Positions 8,844-16,727 of a stretch of DNA of 19,578 nt are shown here, in pieces; positions within the stretch are counted from its first letter, which is position 1, and each line of letters starts with the position of its first letter. The DNA lies in contig CAJLYN010000013.1 in NCBI GenBank assembly GCA_905210875.1, positions 1-19,578 of the forward strand, given 5' to 3'. The notes beneath the pieces were generated by a model. The model had not been told where the DNA came from. It made no database searches and was given only the letters and a program-made list of their open reading frames with translations. The position numbers and the translations under genes are program-made. This stretch comes from an uncultured Bacteroides sp. (GTDB lineage Bacteria > Bacteroidota > Bacteroidia > Bacteroidales > UBA11471).

Positions 8844-8875
8844 CAAAGGTAATTTTTTTTACATGAATTACCAAG
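8844..8875 (-). promoter_or_regulatory. promoter of the aspS operon
   Basis: On the minus strand a -7 box TACCTTTG (8844-8851) is preceded at a 20-nt spacing by CTTG (8872-8875), close to the -33 TTTG consensus. The predicted leader to the aspS ATG at 8764 is about 70-75 nt and has only weak pairing (GTGCC with GGCAC). It lies within the 204-nt gap between the peptidase stop and the aspS start. Confidence 0.65.
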
Positions 8876-8892
8876 AGCAGGGCAAAATTGTA

Positions 8893-8953
8893 GTCAGTTT
8901 TTCGCGCATCACCCCTTTGCCGTCACGCTGTACCGCGAGGAAAACTCACTGAC
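8893..8953 (-). terminator. imperfect stem-loop after the S9 peptidase gene
   Basis: GTCAGT (8893-8898) pairs with ACTGAC (8948-8953); after a small bulge TTTTC pairs with GAAAA, or alternatively TCGCG (8902-8906) pairs with CGCGA (8934-8938). On the minus strand this begins about 15 nt after the peptidase stop and is followed by TACAATTTTG, only a weak U-tract. It is a possible terminator separating the peptidase from the aspS promoter. Confidence 0.35.
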
Positions 8954-8968
8954 CGGCACAACGCCATG

Positions 8969-11224
8969 TCAACGGGTCTTTATATCGCTCCACGCCGGTG
9001 GATTTACCCCCATGAGATGACGGACAAAAAAGTCGTAACGCTTGTGTTCTCCGAAACGCTCGCCCATCGTATGACCGACACCGGGTATGACAACCAGTTC
9101 AAAATCCTTACCGGCCTTTATCAGCGCATCGACCACCTGCATCGTCGACGCAGGGTCGACATTGTCATCGAGTTCTCCGACCAGCAGCATCAGAGGGCGT
9201 CTCAACAGATGGGCGTTTTCGACATTGGAGCAAGCCCGGTACGACTCATCGACAGGGTAACCCATCCATTGCTCGTTCCACCAGATTTTATCCATACGGT
9301 TGTCGTGGCATCCGCAGGCCGAATAGGCCGCCTTGTAAAAATCGGGATAGAACAGCAGTGCCGACAGGGCCTCCTGCCCTCCTGCCGAGCAGCCAAAGAT
9401 GCCCACTCGGCTTGTATCGATACTCGGATACTTCTTGGCCGCAGCCCTTATCCAGGCCATGTGGTCGGGCAGGCCGGCGTCTTTCAGATTTTTATAGCAC
9501 ACCTCCTCAAAACTTTTGGAACGGAACGAGGTGGTCATGCCATCGACTTGCACGACTATAAAACCCAACTCGGCGAGTGAAGACATGAACCAGTTGTAGG
9601 GGGCAAAACTCTTGGGTACATATTGGTCGCCCGGCCCCGAATAGATATACTCGACTACCGGATATGAGCGGGTCTCGTCAAAATCGGACGGGCGATAGAT
9701 AATCCCCCACATATCGGTTGTACCGTCTCGCCCCTTCGCGGCAAAAACTTCGGGGGCCCGCCACCCCTCGGCCAACAAGCGTGATATGTCGGCACGTTCC
9801 AGTTCCATGACGACACGCCCGTCTGTGGCATCGCGCAACACAGCTACCGGAGCCACATCGACCTGAGAATAGACATCGACAAGATAGGTAAAATCGGGCG
9901 AGTACCATACGCGATGCATACCCTCTTCGGGGGTAAGAGCCACAAGATTGCTACCATCGAAATCGATGCGATAATAGTGTATCAGATAAGGGTCTTCCTG
10001 CGTGTTCATGCCGTTGGCCGAAAAATAAATCTGCTGTTTCTTTTCATCGACATGCTGTACTCCACGCACATACCAGGCCCCCTTGGTTATCTGGCGGACC
10101 GGCTTACGACTGCGACGGTCGTAGAGGTAGAGATGGTTGTAATTGTCCCATTCGCTCGACCAGATGATGCGCCGGCCGTCTTGCAGGTGATGACGGTATA
10201 TGCGGGTGTAGTTGACATATTTCTCCTCTTGCTCTTCAATAAGCGTTTTTACTTCACCGGTTACAGCCGAAAATTCCAACAGGCGATAGACCTTATGGCC
10301 CCGCTCGTTATACTCAAACGTGACTGTGCGGCTGTCGCTATTCCAACGCAATCTCGACACCTCGTAAGGGGTTGAAAACAGTGCGGTCGACGGGCAAAAC
10401 ACACGACCGGTCTCTACCTCGAATATACGGGGTTCCTTATAGGGCAACTCATCGCCCGGCTTGGCATATTCCTGCCGGTGAAGCCGGGGTTGCAACTGAT
10501 TCTCGGGCGACGACTCCACATAATAAATATACCGCTTCTCTGCCACGGGACGTATGCGGCACACCGCGATTTTCCGTGAATCGGGCGACCACAGAATGTG
10601 AGACGAATAGTAATTGCCCGGCGTACCGTCGATACTCAACGGCCGCTCGTCGCCTTGGCTCCGCTCACGCACATAGAGGTTGGAATCTTTAATATAGGCC
10701 ACATATTTCCCGTCGGGCGACACGACCGCTCCTCCCCTTTTCTCGTCGTCGGTCTCGGACCAGTAACGTTTCTCTCTCCGAACCTGATTGGCTGCCCGGC
10801 CATTGCACGAGAGGCGATTACCGGGTATGTCATAACACCACCGCCGACCGTCGTACTCAAACCACAACGTGTCGGCTTTGCCGCTTACCCGGCACCGCTG
10901 CAAATAAAGTTTCCGGTCATCGAGCATGCAACCCGACTCGGCCGACAACTTTTCCGCCAGAGCTTCGTGATTAAAAAGAGGCGTGCGTGTACACCGACGG
11001 GCATCGACTTTTACATACCGATTGCCATCGGGTGTATGGCGGACATACCAGAACACCTCACTCCCGGAGAGCCACACAGGCTCGACCCTGTCGTAATAAA
11101 CCTTACCACTGTATTTCGATGCCAAGGCATAGGCCCGATTATAGGCATCAACCAGCGTTTGCGCTCCGGCCGGAGCAGTAGCGAGCGCCAGACTCGCCGC
11201 TAACAGTATTTTTCTCAGAATCAT
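8969..11224 (-). CDS. secreted S9-family serine peptidase with DPP IV-type beta-propeller
   Basis: The 751-residue protein begins with a Sec signal peptide (MILRKILLAASLALATAPAGA, cleavage likely before Gln22), so it should act in the periplasm or outside the cell. A DPP IV-type beta-propeller occupies about 90-480, with WSPDS and VSPDGKYVAY blade motifs. The alpha/beta hydrolase domain (about 540-740) has Ser613 in GCSAGG, Asp686 in GELDDNV and His718 in GVGHTMG as the probable triad. The Asp-Trp-x-Tyr-Glu-Glu-Glu segment that holds the substrate amino terminus in true DPP IV is absent: between NLYV and ILWSPDS (about 182-215) there is only a short linker, IDGTPGNYYSSH. It is therefore a DPP IV relative of uncertain specificity, probably cutting peptides for nutrition. 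It is a single-gene unit divergent from ileS. Confidence 0.88.
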   Translation of the reverse strand: MILRKILLAASLALATAPAGAQTLVDAYNRAYALASKYSGKVYYDRVEPVWLSGSEVFWYVRHTPDGNRYVKVDARRCTRTPLFNHEALAEKLSAESGCMLDDRKLYLQRCRVSGKADTLWFEYDGRRWCYDIPGNRLSCNGRAANQVRREKRYWSETDDEKRGGAVVSPDGKYVAYIKDSNLYVRERSQGDERPLSIDGTPGNYYSSHILWSPDSRKIAVCRIRPVAEKRYIYYVESSPENQLQPRLHRQEYAKPGDELPYKEPRIFEVETGRVFCPSTALFSTPYEVSRLRWNSDSRTVTFEYNERGHKVYRLLEFSAVTGEVKTLIEEQEEKYVNYTRIYRHHLQDGRRIIWSSEWDNYNHLYLYDRRSRKPVRQITKGAWYVRGVQHVDEKKQQIYFSANGMNTQEDPYLIHYYRIDFDGSNLVALTPEEGMHRVWYSPDFTYLVDVYSQVDVAPVAVLRDATDGRVVMELERADISRLLAEGWRAPEVFAAKGRDGTTDMWGIIYRPSDFDETRSYPVVEYIYSGPGDQYVPKSFAPYNWFMSSLAELGFIVVQVDGMTTSFRSKSFEEVCYKNLKDAGLPDHMAWIRAAAKKYPSIDTSRVGIFGCSAGGQEALSALLFYPDFYKAAYSACGCHDNRMDKIWWNEQWMGYPVDESYRACSNVENAHLLRRPLMLLVGELDDNVDPASTMQVVDALIKAGKDFELVVIPGVGHTMGERFGEHKRYDFFVRHLMGVNPPAWSDIKTR

Positions 11225-11266
11225 ATATTTGAGATTTCAATCAAACACTATTCCATATATATTTCG

Positions 11267-11274
11267 CAAAAGTA
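11267..11274 (-). promoter_or_regulatory. -7 box for the S9 peptidase gene
   Basis: On the minus strand this reads TACTTTTG, a match to TAnnTTTG, 43 nt before the start at 11224. No clean -33 TTTG is seen. It lies in the 154-nt divergent region shared with ileS; the two -7 boxes are about 60 nt apart. Confidence 0.55.
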
Positions 11275-11333
11275 ACAATTTGATTTCAGAAAACGTATCG
11301 AGTAGGGTACTTCATATATTAGATGTTTTTTCT

Positions 11334-11341
11334 TATCTTTG
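11334..11341 (+). promoter_or_regulatory. -7 box for ileS
   Basis: TATCTTTG matches TAnnTTTG, 37 nt before the ileS ATG at 11379, leaving a leader of only about 30 nt. That is too short for a T-box riboswitch. The -33 region is AT-rich (TTCATATATT) without a clear TTTG. Confidence 0.6.
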
Positions 11342-11378
11342 CAACCACTTATAATACGTCTAATTTTTCTGACAAGAC

Positions 11379-13034
11379 ATGGACAAGAAGTTTTCCGAAT
11401 ATTCCCATTTTGATTTATCGGCGATAAATAAAGAGGTATTGAAAAAATGGGACGAAGAGCAGGTTTTCCACAAAAGCGTGGAGATACGCGAAGGCGCACC
11501 CTCGTTTGTTTTCTATGAAGGCCCACCATCGGCCAACGGCATGCCCGGCATACATCACGTCATGGCACGTTCGATCAAGGATATTTTCTGCCGTTACAAA
11601 ACCATGAAGGGCTTTCAGGTAATGCGCAAAGCCGGTTGGGACACTCACGGGCTTCCCGTAGAATTGGGAGTAGAAAAAGCTTTAGGTATCACCAAGGAAG
11701 ATATCGGGAAAAAGATTTCGGTCGAAGAATACAATGCAGCTTGCCGCAAAGATGTGATGAAATACACCAAAGAGTGGGAAGACCTTACCCACAAAATGGG
11801 ATACTGGGTCGACATGAAAATCACCTACGACAACCGTTATATCGAGACACTGTGGTGGCTGCTCAAACAACTCTATAACAAAGGCCTTCTCTACAAGGGA
11901 TATACCATTCAGCCTTACTCTCCGGCTGCCGGTACAGGCCTCAGTTCCCACGAACTGAACCAACCGGGTTGCTACCGCGACGTCAAAGACACCACAGTCG
12001 TTGCCCAGTTCAAGATGAAGAATCCGCGTCCCGAAATGGCCCAATGGGGTACCCCCTATTTTATTGCCTGGACCACGACTCCGTGGACACTCCCTTCGAA
12101 TACGGCCCTCTGCGTCGGCCCTAAAATCGACTATGTAGCCGTACAGTCCTACAACGGATATACCGGCGAACCCATCACCGTCGTACTGGCCAAGGCCCTG
12201 CTCAACAGCCACTTTAATCCCAAAGCGGCCGATCTCGACCTCGACTCCTATAAACCGGGTGACAAACTCATTCCCTACAAAGTGGTAGGCGAATACAAAG
12301 GCTCCGACCTCGTAGGCATGGAATATGAGCAGCTCATTCCTTGGGTAAAACCCATCGATGTCGATAAGGATGGCAACTGGACTCCAAGCGACCGGGCCTT
12401 CCGTGTGATTCCCGGCGACTACGTTACCACCGACGACGGTACCGGTATCGTACACATCGCTCCCACATTCGGTGCCGACGACGCCCAGGTGGCCAAGGCC
12501 GCTGGCATTCCCTCGCTGTTCATGATTAACAAAAAGGGAGAAACCCGTCCGATGGTCGACTTGACCGGTAAATTCTATCTGCTTGTCGAGCTCGACGAGA
12601 CATTTGTACAAAAATGTGTCGACGTCGAAAAATATACTCCATACCAAGGAGCATGGGTCAAGAATGCCTACGATCCACGCTTTACCATCAACGGGAAATA
12701 CGACGAAAAGGCCGCTCAGGCAGCCGAGTCGCTCGACATCGTCATCTGCATGATGATGAAACAGGGAAATCAGGCTTTCAAAATCGAGAAACACACCCAC
12801 AACTATCCGCACTGCTGGCGCACCGATGCTGTACTACCCGCTCGACAGCTGGTTTATCCGCTCGACAGCCTGCAAGGAGCGCATGATAGAGCTGAACAAG
12901 ACCATCAACTGGAAACCCGAATCGACCGGCTCGGGACGGTTTGGCAAATGGCTCGAAAACCTGAACGACTGGAACCTGAGCCGCTCGCGCTACTGGGGCA
13001 CACCGCTGCCTATCTGGCGGTCGGAAGAGGGTGA
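11379..13034 (+). CDS. ileS: isoleucyl-tRNA synthetase, N-terminal fragment (frameshifted)
   Basis: This frame encodes the first part of a class I aminoacyl-tRNA synthetase for isoleucine. Residues 1-483 are authentic: PPSANGMPGIHH carries the HIGH-type motif as GIHH (57-60), followed by the WDTHGLPVE string (87-95). The CP1 editing domain follows, with WTTTPWTLPSN (231-241) and GTGIVHIAPTFGADD (354-368). After HCWRTD (residue 483, base 12827) the frame leaves the family sequence and runs through 68 unrelated residues to a chance stop at 13034. The expected continuation, x-P-V-LYYPLDSW, appears in another frame from 12829. Without the KMSKS half this fragment cannot activate isoleucine. IleRS is normally essential, so a sequence error or a recent or mixed-population mutation is more likely than true gene loss. 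Confidence 0.9.
   Translation: MDKKFSEYSHFDLSAINKEVLKKWDEEQVFHKSVEIREGAPSFVFYEGPPSANGMPGIHHVMARSIKDIFCRYKTMKGFQVMRKAGWDTHGLPVELGVEKALGITKEDIGKKISVEEYNAACRKDVMKYTKEWEDLTHKMGYWVDMKITYDNRYIETLWWLLKQLYNKGLLYKGYTIQPYSPAAGTGLSSHELNQPGCYRDVKDTTVVAQFKMKNPRPEMAQWGTPYFIAWTTTPWTLPSNTALCVGPKIDYVAVQSYNGYTGEPITVVLAKALLNSHFNPKAADLDLDSYKPGDKLIPYKVVGEYKGSDLVGMEYEQLIPWVKPIDVDKDGNWTPSDRAFRVIPGDYVTTDDGTGIVHIAPTFGADDAQVAKAAGIPSLFMINKKGETRPMVDLTGKFYLLVELDETFVQKCVDVEKYTPYQGAWVKNAYDPRFTINGKYDEKAAQAAESLDIVICMMMKQGNQAFKIEKHTHNYPHCWRTDAVLPARQLVYPLDSLQGAHDRAEQDHQLETRIDRLGTVWQMARKPERLEPEPLALLGHTAAYLAVGRG
12826..12831 (+). other. frameshift point in ileS (about 8 nt missing)
   Basis: The upstream frame reads HCWRTD through base 12827 and the downstream frame reads LYYPLDSWF from 12829. 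The family sequence needs three residues (x-P-V) between them, that is 9 nt, but only one base (G12828) is present. Adding 8 nt gives one reading frame of 3477 nt coding for 1158 residues, the usual length of this IleRS type. There is no slippery heptamer at the junction, so programmed frameshifting is not suggested. Confidence 0.85.
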
Positions 13035-14847
13035 AGAAAAATGTATCGGATCGCTCGAAGAACTCTATCAAGAGATAGAAAAATCGATAGCCGCCGGCTA
13101 TATGAAAGCCAATCCTTATAAGGAGAAAGGTTTCGTTCCCGGAATTTATACCGCTGAGAACTACGACAAAATCGATTTGCACCGTCCCTATGTCGACGAC
13201 ATCATACTCGTATCGGAGAGCGGCAAACCCATGAAACGCGAGAGCGACCTTATCGACGTATGGTTCGACTCGGGTTCGATGCCCTACGCGCAGATACACT
13301 ATCCGTTCGAGAACAAGGAGTTGCTCGACAGCGGCAAAGTATACCCGGCCGATTTCATCGCCGAGGGCGTCGACCAGACGCGCGGCTGGTTCTTCACGCT
13401 GCATGCCATCGCCTCGATGATTTTCGACAAAGTGGCCTACAAAACCGTTATCTCCAACGGTCTGGTTCTCGACAAGAACGGAAACAAGATGTCAAAACGA
13501 CTCGGCAATGCCGTCGATCCCTTCTCGGCCATCGAGAAATATGGCTCCGACCCTCTGCGCTGGTATATGATTACCAATTCTTCGCCGTGGGACAACCTCA
13601 AATTCGACCTCGACGGAGTAGAAGAAGTACGGCGAAAATTCTTCGGGACACTCTACAACACCTACTCGTTCTTTGCCCTCTATGCCAATGTCGACGGATT
13701 TACTTTCGCCGAGCCCGAAATTCCGATAGCGCAACGGCCCGAAATTGACCGGTGGATTATCTCCCTGCTCCATTCGCTGATAAAGGAGGTAGACGGCTAT
13801 TACAACGATTATGAACCCACCCGTGCCGGACGTGCCATCTCCGACTTTGTCAACGACAACCTCAGTAACTGGTATGTTCGCCTCAACCGCAAACGTTTCT
13901 GGGGTGGAAATATGGACAACGACAAACTCTCGGCCTACCAGACACTCTACACCTGCCTCGAAACGGTAGCTGCTCTCATGGCCCCCATCGCTCCGTTCTT
14001 TGCCGACAGACTCTATACCGACCTTACATACGTAACCGGACGTGCCAGCCAGTCGGTACACCTCAGCGACTTCCCCCGCGCCGACGAGTCGGTCATCGAC
14101 AAAGCTCTCGAAGAGCGCATGAAAGATGCCCAAGACATCACCTCTATGGTGTTGGCTCTGCGACGTAAAGTAAACATCAAGGTGCGCCAACCGCTCACGA
14201 CTCTCATGATTCCTGTCATCGATGCCAAACAGCAACAAGACATCGAGTCGGTCAAAGAACTTGTTCTGAATGAAGTCAACGTCAAAGAAATGCTGTTTGC
14301 CGACAATGCCGCAGGTATTCTGGTAAAACGCGTAAAACCCGATTTCAAAAAATTAGGCCCGCGTTACGGAAAGATTATGAAGCAATTAGCTTCAAAAATA
14401 GCGACCATGTCGCAAGACGACATATTACGGTTTGAGAAAGAAGGCAAATTCACCTTCGACATCGACGGTCAACAAGCTGTCGTTGAAACCGGTGATGTGG
14501 AAATCATCTCCGAAGATATTCCCGGATGGTTGGTTGCCAACGAAGGCCGACTTACCGTAGCTCTCGACATCACCGTCACCGAAGAGTTGCGTCGCGAAGG
14601 TATTGCCAGAGAATTAGTAAACCGCATACAGAATATCCGTAAGTCGAGCGGATTCGACATCACCGACAAAATCCATGTACAACTCACGCGGAACGATGAG
14701 ACCGACCCTGCCGTAGAGGAATACAAAGATTACATCGCAAAACAGGTTCTTGCCGAAAGCATTACTTTATGCGACACGCTAGACTCTGCCGGTGCCGAAC
14801 TCGATTTTGAGACCTTCACCATACAAGCAGCCATAAAAAAAGCCTAA
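12826..14847 (+). CDS. ileS: isoleucyl-tRNA synthetase, C-terminal fragment (frameshifted)
   Basis: This frame (673 codons) supplies the second half of IleRS. Its ATG at 12826 is probably an accident of the junction, because family sequence begins at residue 2 (LYYPLDSWF). It contains the rest of the Rossmann catalytic domain with DWNLSRSRYWGTPLPIW, WFDSGSMPYAQIHYPF and EGVDQTRGWFFTLHAI. The KMSKS loop is KMSKR (residues 221-225, from base 13486). The helical anticodon-binding domain (about 300-480) and a long C-terminal extension follow, as in the eukaryote-like IleS2 clade used by many Bacteroidota. The stop is followed 7 nt later by a strong terminator. The overlap with the upstream fragment and the split inside the catalytic fold argue against two functional subunits. 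Confidence 0.9.
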   Translation: MLYYPLDSWFIRSTACKERMIELNKTINWKPESTGSGRFGKWLENLNDWNLSRSRYWGTPLPIWRSEEGEEKCIGSLEELYQEIEKSIAAGYMKANPYKEKGFVPGIYTAENYDKIDLHRPYVDDIILVSESGKPMKRESDLIDVWFDSGSMPYAQIHYPFENKELLDSGKVYPADFIAEGVDQTRGWFFTLHAIASMIFDKVAYKTVISNGLVLDKNGNKMSKRLGNAVDPFSAIEKYGSDPLRWYMITNSSPWDNLKFDLDGVEEVRRKFFGTLYNTYSFFALYANVDGFTFAEPEIPIAQRPEIDRWIISLLHSLIKEVDGYYNDYEPTRAGRAISDFVNDNLSNWYVRLNRKRFWGGNMDNDKLSAYQTLYTCLETVAALMAPIAPFFADRLYTDLTYVTGRASQSVHLSDFPRADESVIDKALEERMKDAQDITSMVLALRRKVNIKVRQPLTTLMIPVIDAKQQQDIESVKELVLNEVNVKEMLFADNAAGILVKRVKPDFKKLGPRYGKIMKQLASKIATMSQDDILRFEKEGKFTFDIDGQQAVVETGDVEIISEDIPGWLVANEGRLTVALDITVTEELRREGIARELVNRIQNIRKSSGFDITDKIHVQLTRNDETDPAVEEYKDYIAKQVLAESITLCDTLDSAGAELDFETFTIQAAIKKA

Positions 14848-14854
14848 TCTTGAT

Positions 14855-14894
14855 TTTGCCCCGTATTATTTTGTAATATGGGGCAAATCTTTTT
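14855..14894 (+). terminator. intrinsic terminator of ileS
   Basis: TTTGCCCC-g-TATTA (14855-14868) pairs with TAATA-t-GGGGCAAA (14874-14887), a 14-bp stem with one G-T pair and a 5-nt loop, followed by TCTTTTT. It begins 7 nt after the ileS stop. Its loop and U-tract also carry the promoter of the next gene. Confidence 0.88.
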
Positions 14895-14901
14895 ACCTTC
14901 G
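14870..14901 (+). promoter_or_regulatory. promoter of the dksA-lspA operon, inside the ileS terminator
   Basis: A -33 TTTG (14870-14873) lies in the terminator loop and a -7 box TACCTTCG (14894-14901, one change from TAnnTTTG) directly follows the U-tract, with a 20-nt spacer. Start of transcription would be near 14908, giving a leader of about 25 nt before the ATG at 14934. Confidence 0.6.
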
Positions 14902-14933
14902 CAACGAAAAATAAAAACCAAATAAATCTAATC

Positions 14934-15311
14934 ATGGGAAAGAAAACACGTTATTCCGACGCTGAATTGGAAGAATTTCGCGCTATTATTCAGGAAAAAC
15001 TCGAAAAAGCATATAAAGACTATGAATTGTTGAAGGCTTCGGTCATGAACGCCGACGGTAACGATACCAGCGACACCTCCCCTACGTTCAAGGTTCTGGA
15101 AGAGGGTGCTACCACATTGTCGAAAGAGGAAGCCGGACAACTGGCCCAGAGACAAATGAAATTCATACAGCACCTGCAAGCCGCGCTGGTACGCATCGAA
15201 AACAAGACCTACGGCATCTGCCGCGAAACGGGCGAACTGATACCGAAAGAGCGTCTCTATGCCGTGCCTCACGCCACGCTGAGTATCAACGCGAAGAAAG
15301 AACAGAAATGA
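14934..15311 (+). CDS. TraR/DksA-family protein with degenerate zinc finger
   Basis: This 125-residue protein has the DksA layout: an N-terminal helical hairpin (about 8-90) and a C-terminal YGICRETGELIPKERL block followed by VPHATLSI. Canonical DksA inserts into the RNA polymerase secondary channel to tune transcription with ppGpp. Here only the first of the four zinc cysteines remains (Cys96); the others are Thr, Ser and Ala-like positions, so zinc binding is unlikely. This looks normal for Bacteroidota members of the family. The hairpin tip reads DGNDTSDTSPT (41-51), so it is acidic but not the classical DxxDxA. The gene leads an operon and its stop overlaps the lspA start by 4 nt (ATGA at 15308), which couples their translation. 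Confidence 0.85.
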   Translation: MGKKTRYSDAELEEFRAIIQEKLEKAYKDYELLKASVMNADGNDTSDTSPTFKVLEEGATTLSKEEAGQLAQRQMKFIQHLQAALVRIENKTYGICRETGELIPKERLYAVPHATLSINAKKEQK

Positions 15312-15940
15312 CAAAACGGCAAATTGCACTTATCTCCATATTTTTGATACTGGTCGTCGATCAGATATCAAAAATATGGATTAAGACTCATTTTACGCTG
15401 GGCGAATCCATCACGGTATTTCCGTGGTTTCGTATTCTATTCGTCGAGAATAACGGAATGGCATTCGGTATCGAGCTTTTCGGGAAATTGTTTCTCAGCC
15501 TGTTCAGAGTTGCAGCCATTGCCGTAATCGGGTACTATCTATACAAACTCACCCGCCTGAGCCACTACAAAAAAGGATTTGTAATCTGTATATCTCTCAT
15601 TTTTGCCGGAGCACTGGGCAATATCATCGACTCTCTCTTTTATGGCCTGATATTCAGCGAATCGACTTACTACACAGTCGCCTCGTTCATGCCCGAAGGT
15701 GGCGGATATGCCCCGTTTTTATACGGTAAAGTTGTGGATATGCTCTACTTTCCGATGTTCGGATTCTACTGGCCGGAGTGGGTACCGTTTATCGGCGGCG
15801 AATACTTTGAATTCTTTCACCCGATATTCAATATCGCCGACTCTTCCATTTCGATAGGAGTCATCATTCTTTTGTTGTTTTACAGGCACACTTTCACGTC
15901 GTCTCTATCAGAGATGTTCCCTTCGAAATCATCTAAATAA
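15308..15940 (+). CDS. lspA: lipoprotein signal peptidase (signal peptidase II)
   Basis: This inner-membrane aspartyl protease cuts the signal peptide from diacylglyceryl-modified prolipoproteins. It has 210 residues with four hydrophobic segments (about 5-25, 60-80, 90-112 and 178-195). The conserved motifs are LVVDQISK (Asp18), VENNGMAFG, GALGNIID, and the two catalytic aspartates in KVVDM (Asp144) and FNIADSS (Asp178). The periplasmic stretch between about 112 and 175 is longer than in E. coli LspA (about 164 residues), which is usual for Bacteroidota. It overlaps the dksA-like gene by 4 nt and a lipoprotein gene begins 7 nt after its stop, so a likely substrate is made from the same mRNA. 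Confidence 0.97.
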   Translation: MTKRQIALISIFLILVVDQISKIWIKTHFTLGESITVFPWFRILFVENNGMAFGIELFGKLFLSLFRVAAIAVIGYYLYKLTRLSHYKKGFVICISLIFAGALGNIIDSLFYGLIFSESTYYTVASFMPEGGGYAPFLYGKVVDMLYFPMFGFYWPEWVPFIGGEYFEFFHPIFNIADSSISIGVIILLLFYRHTFTSSLSEMFPSKSSK

Positions 15941-15947
15941 ACTTCAA

Positions 15948-16727
15948 ATGTTCAAGGTAAGGCACACAATATACGTTGGAATATGTTTCTTGCTCTTCAT
16001 CACGACAGCATGTGAACAGACTCCATCATATATTATTGCCCCAGAACAAATGGAAACCCTCCTCGTCGACATACATAAAGCCGAAGCCATATCCGACAAC
16101 ATACCTCAATACGCCACCAACGAAGCCAAAGAGCAATTGCAGCAATCTGTATTCGACCGCCACGACGTAACCCAGGCCCAGTTTGACACTTCGTTAATTT
16201 GGTACAGCGAACACATGACCAAATACTCTCAGATATACGAACGAGTTACTGCCCGACTGAAAGAAGAAGACGATGCCGTAAAGACACTCCTTGTGGAACA
16301 GAAAAGTTCGCCGCTTACCCGACCGGGCGACTCCATTGACGTATGGAACAAAGACCCCTATTTCATGTTTGAGCCGCGGCTGTATCGCCACGTCCTCCTC
16401 TTCAATATATTGGCCGACGACAATTTCCGCGAAGATGATCATTTCTTGCTCTCGGTCAATTTTTCCCAACTTCCCAAAGGCACTGTCGACAAGGCCCGTC
16501 TCACTCTGGTCATAAAACATCGCAATGATTCAATCTATACTGTCACAAAAGAGGTTTCACACGACGGTCTTATTACCATAGAGGCTCAGGCACAACACGA
16601 CCGTGTAACTCGTGTCATGGGGAGCATAGAGGTACCGCTGCACCCTATGTGGCAAGAGAGTTATGCCGATGACATATCTTTATTGCGCATTCGTCACAAA
16701 AATCGTCCGAACCTACCTCGTCCATGA
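15948..16727 (+). CDS. DUF4296-type lipoprotein
   Basis: This 259-residue predicted lipoprotein has a hydrophobic signal peptide ending in TTAC, with Cys22 as the probable lipidation site. The N-terminal half (about 30-125) matches my knowledge of DUF4296: IAPEQMETLLVDIHKAEAI, then a DVTQAQFDTSLIWYSEHM segment, which is the family's most recognisable part. The C-terminal half (about 140-259) looks beta-rich and I do not recognise it. The residues after the cysteine (EQTPS) are not a strong acidic surface-export signal, so either leaflet is possible. The function is unknown. To my knowledge DUF4296 genes often sit next to lspA in Bacteroidales. The stop overlaps the next start by 4 nt (ATGA at 16724). 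Confidence 0.82.
   Translation: MFKVRHTIYVGICFLLFITTACEQTPSYIIAPEQMETLLVDIHKAEAISDNIPQYATNEAKEQLQQSVFDRHDVTQAQFDTSLIWYSEHMTKYSQIYERVTARLKEEDDAVKTLLVEQKSSPLTRPGDSIDVWNKDPYFMFEPRLYRHVLLFNILADDNFREDDHFLLSVNFSQLPKGTVDKARLTLVIKHRNDSIYTVTKEVSHDGLITIEAQAQHDRVTRVMGSIEVPLHPMWQESYADDISLLRIRHKNRPNLPRP

Noticed and set aside
7298..8866. 522-codon open frame on the plus strand opposite aspS
   Set aside because: It is fully explained as the antisense of a complete aspartyl-tRNA synthetase; no recognisable domain, no promoter.
11342..11378. T-box riboswitch before ileS
   Set aside because: The predicted leader is about 30 nt, with no specifier hairpin or antiterminator; T-boxes are in any case unusual in Bacteroidota.
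12810..12850. Programmed ribosomal frameshift in ileS
   Set aside because: There is no slippery heptamer or downstream pseudoknot evident, and three conserved residues are missing, which slippage would not restore.
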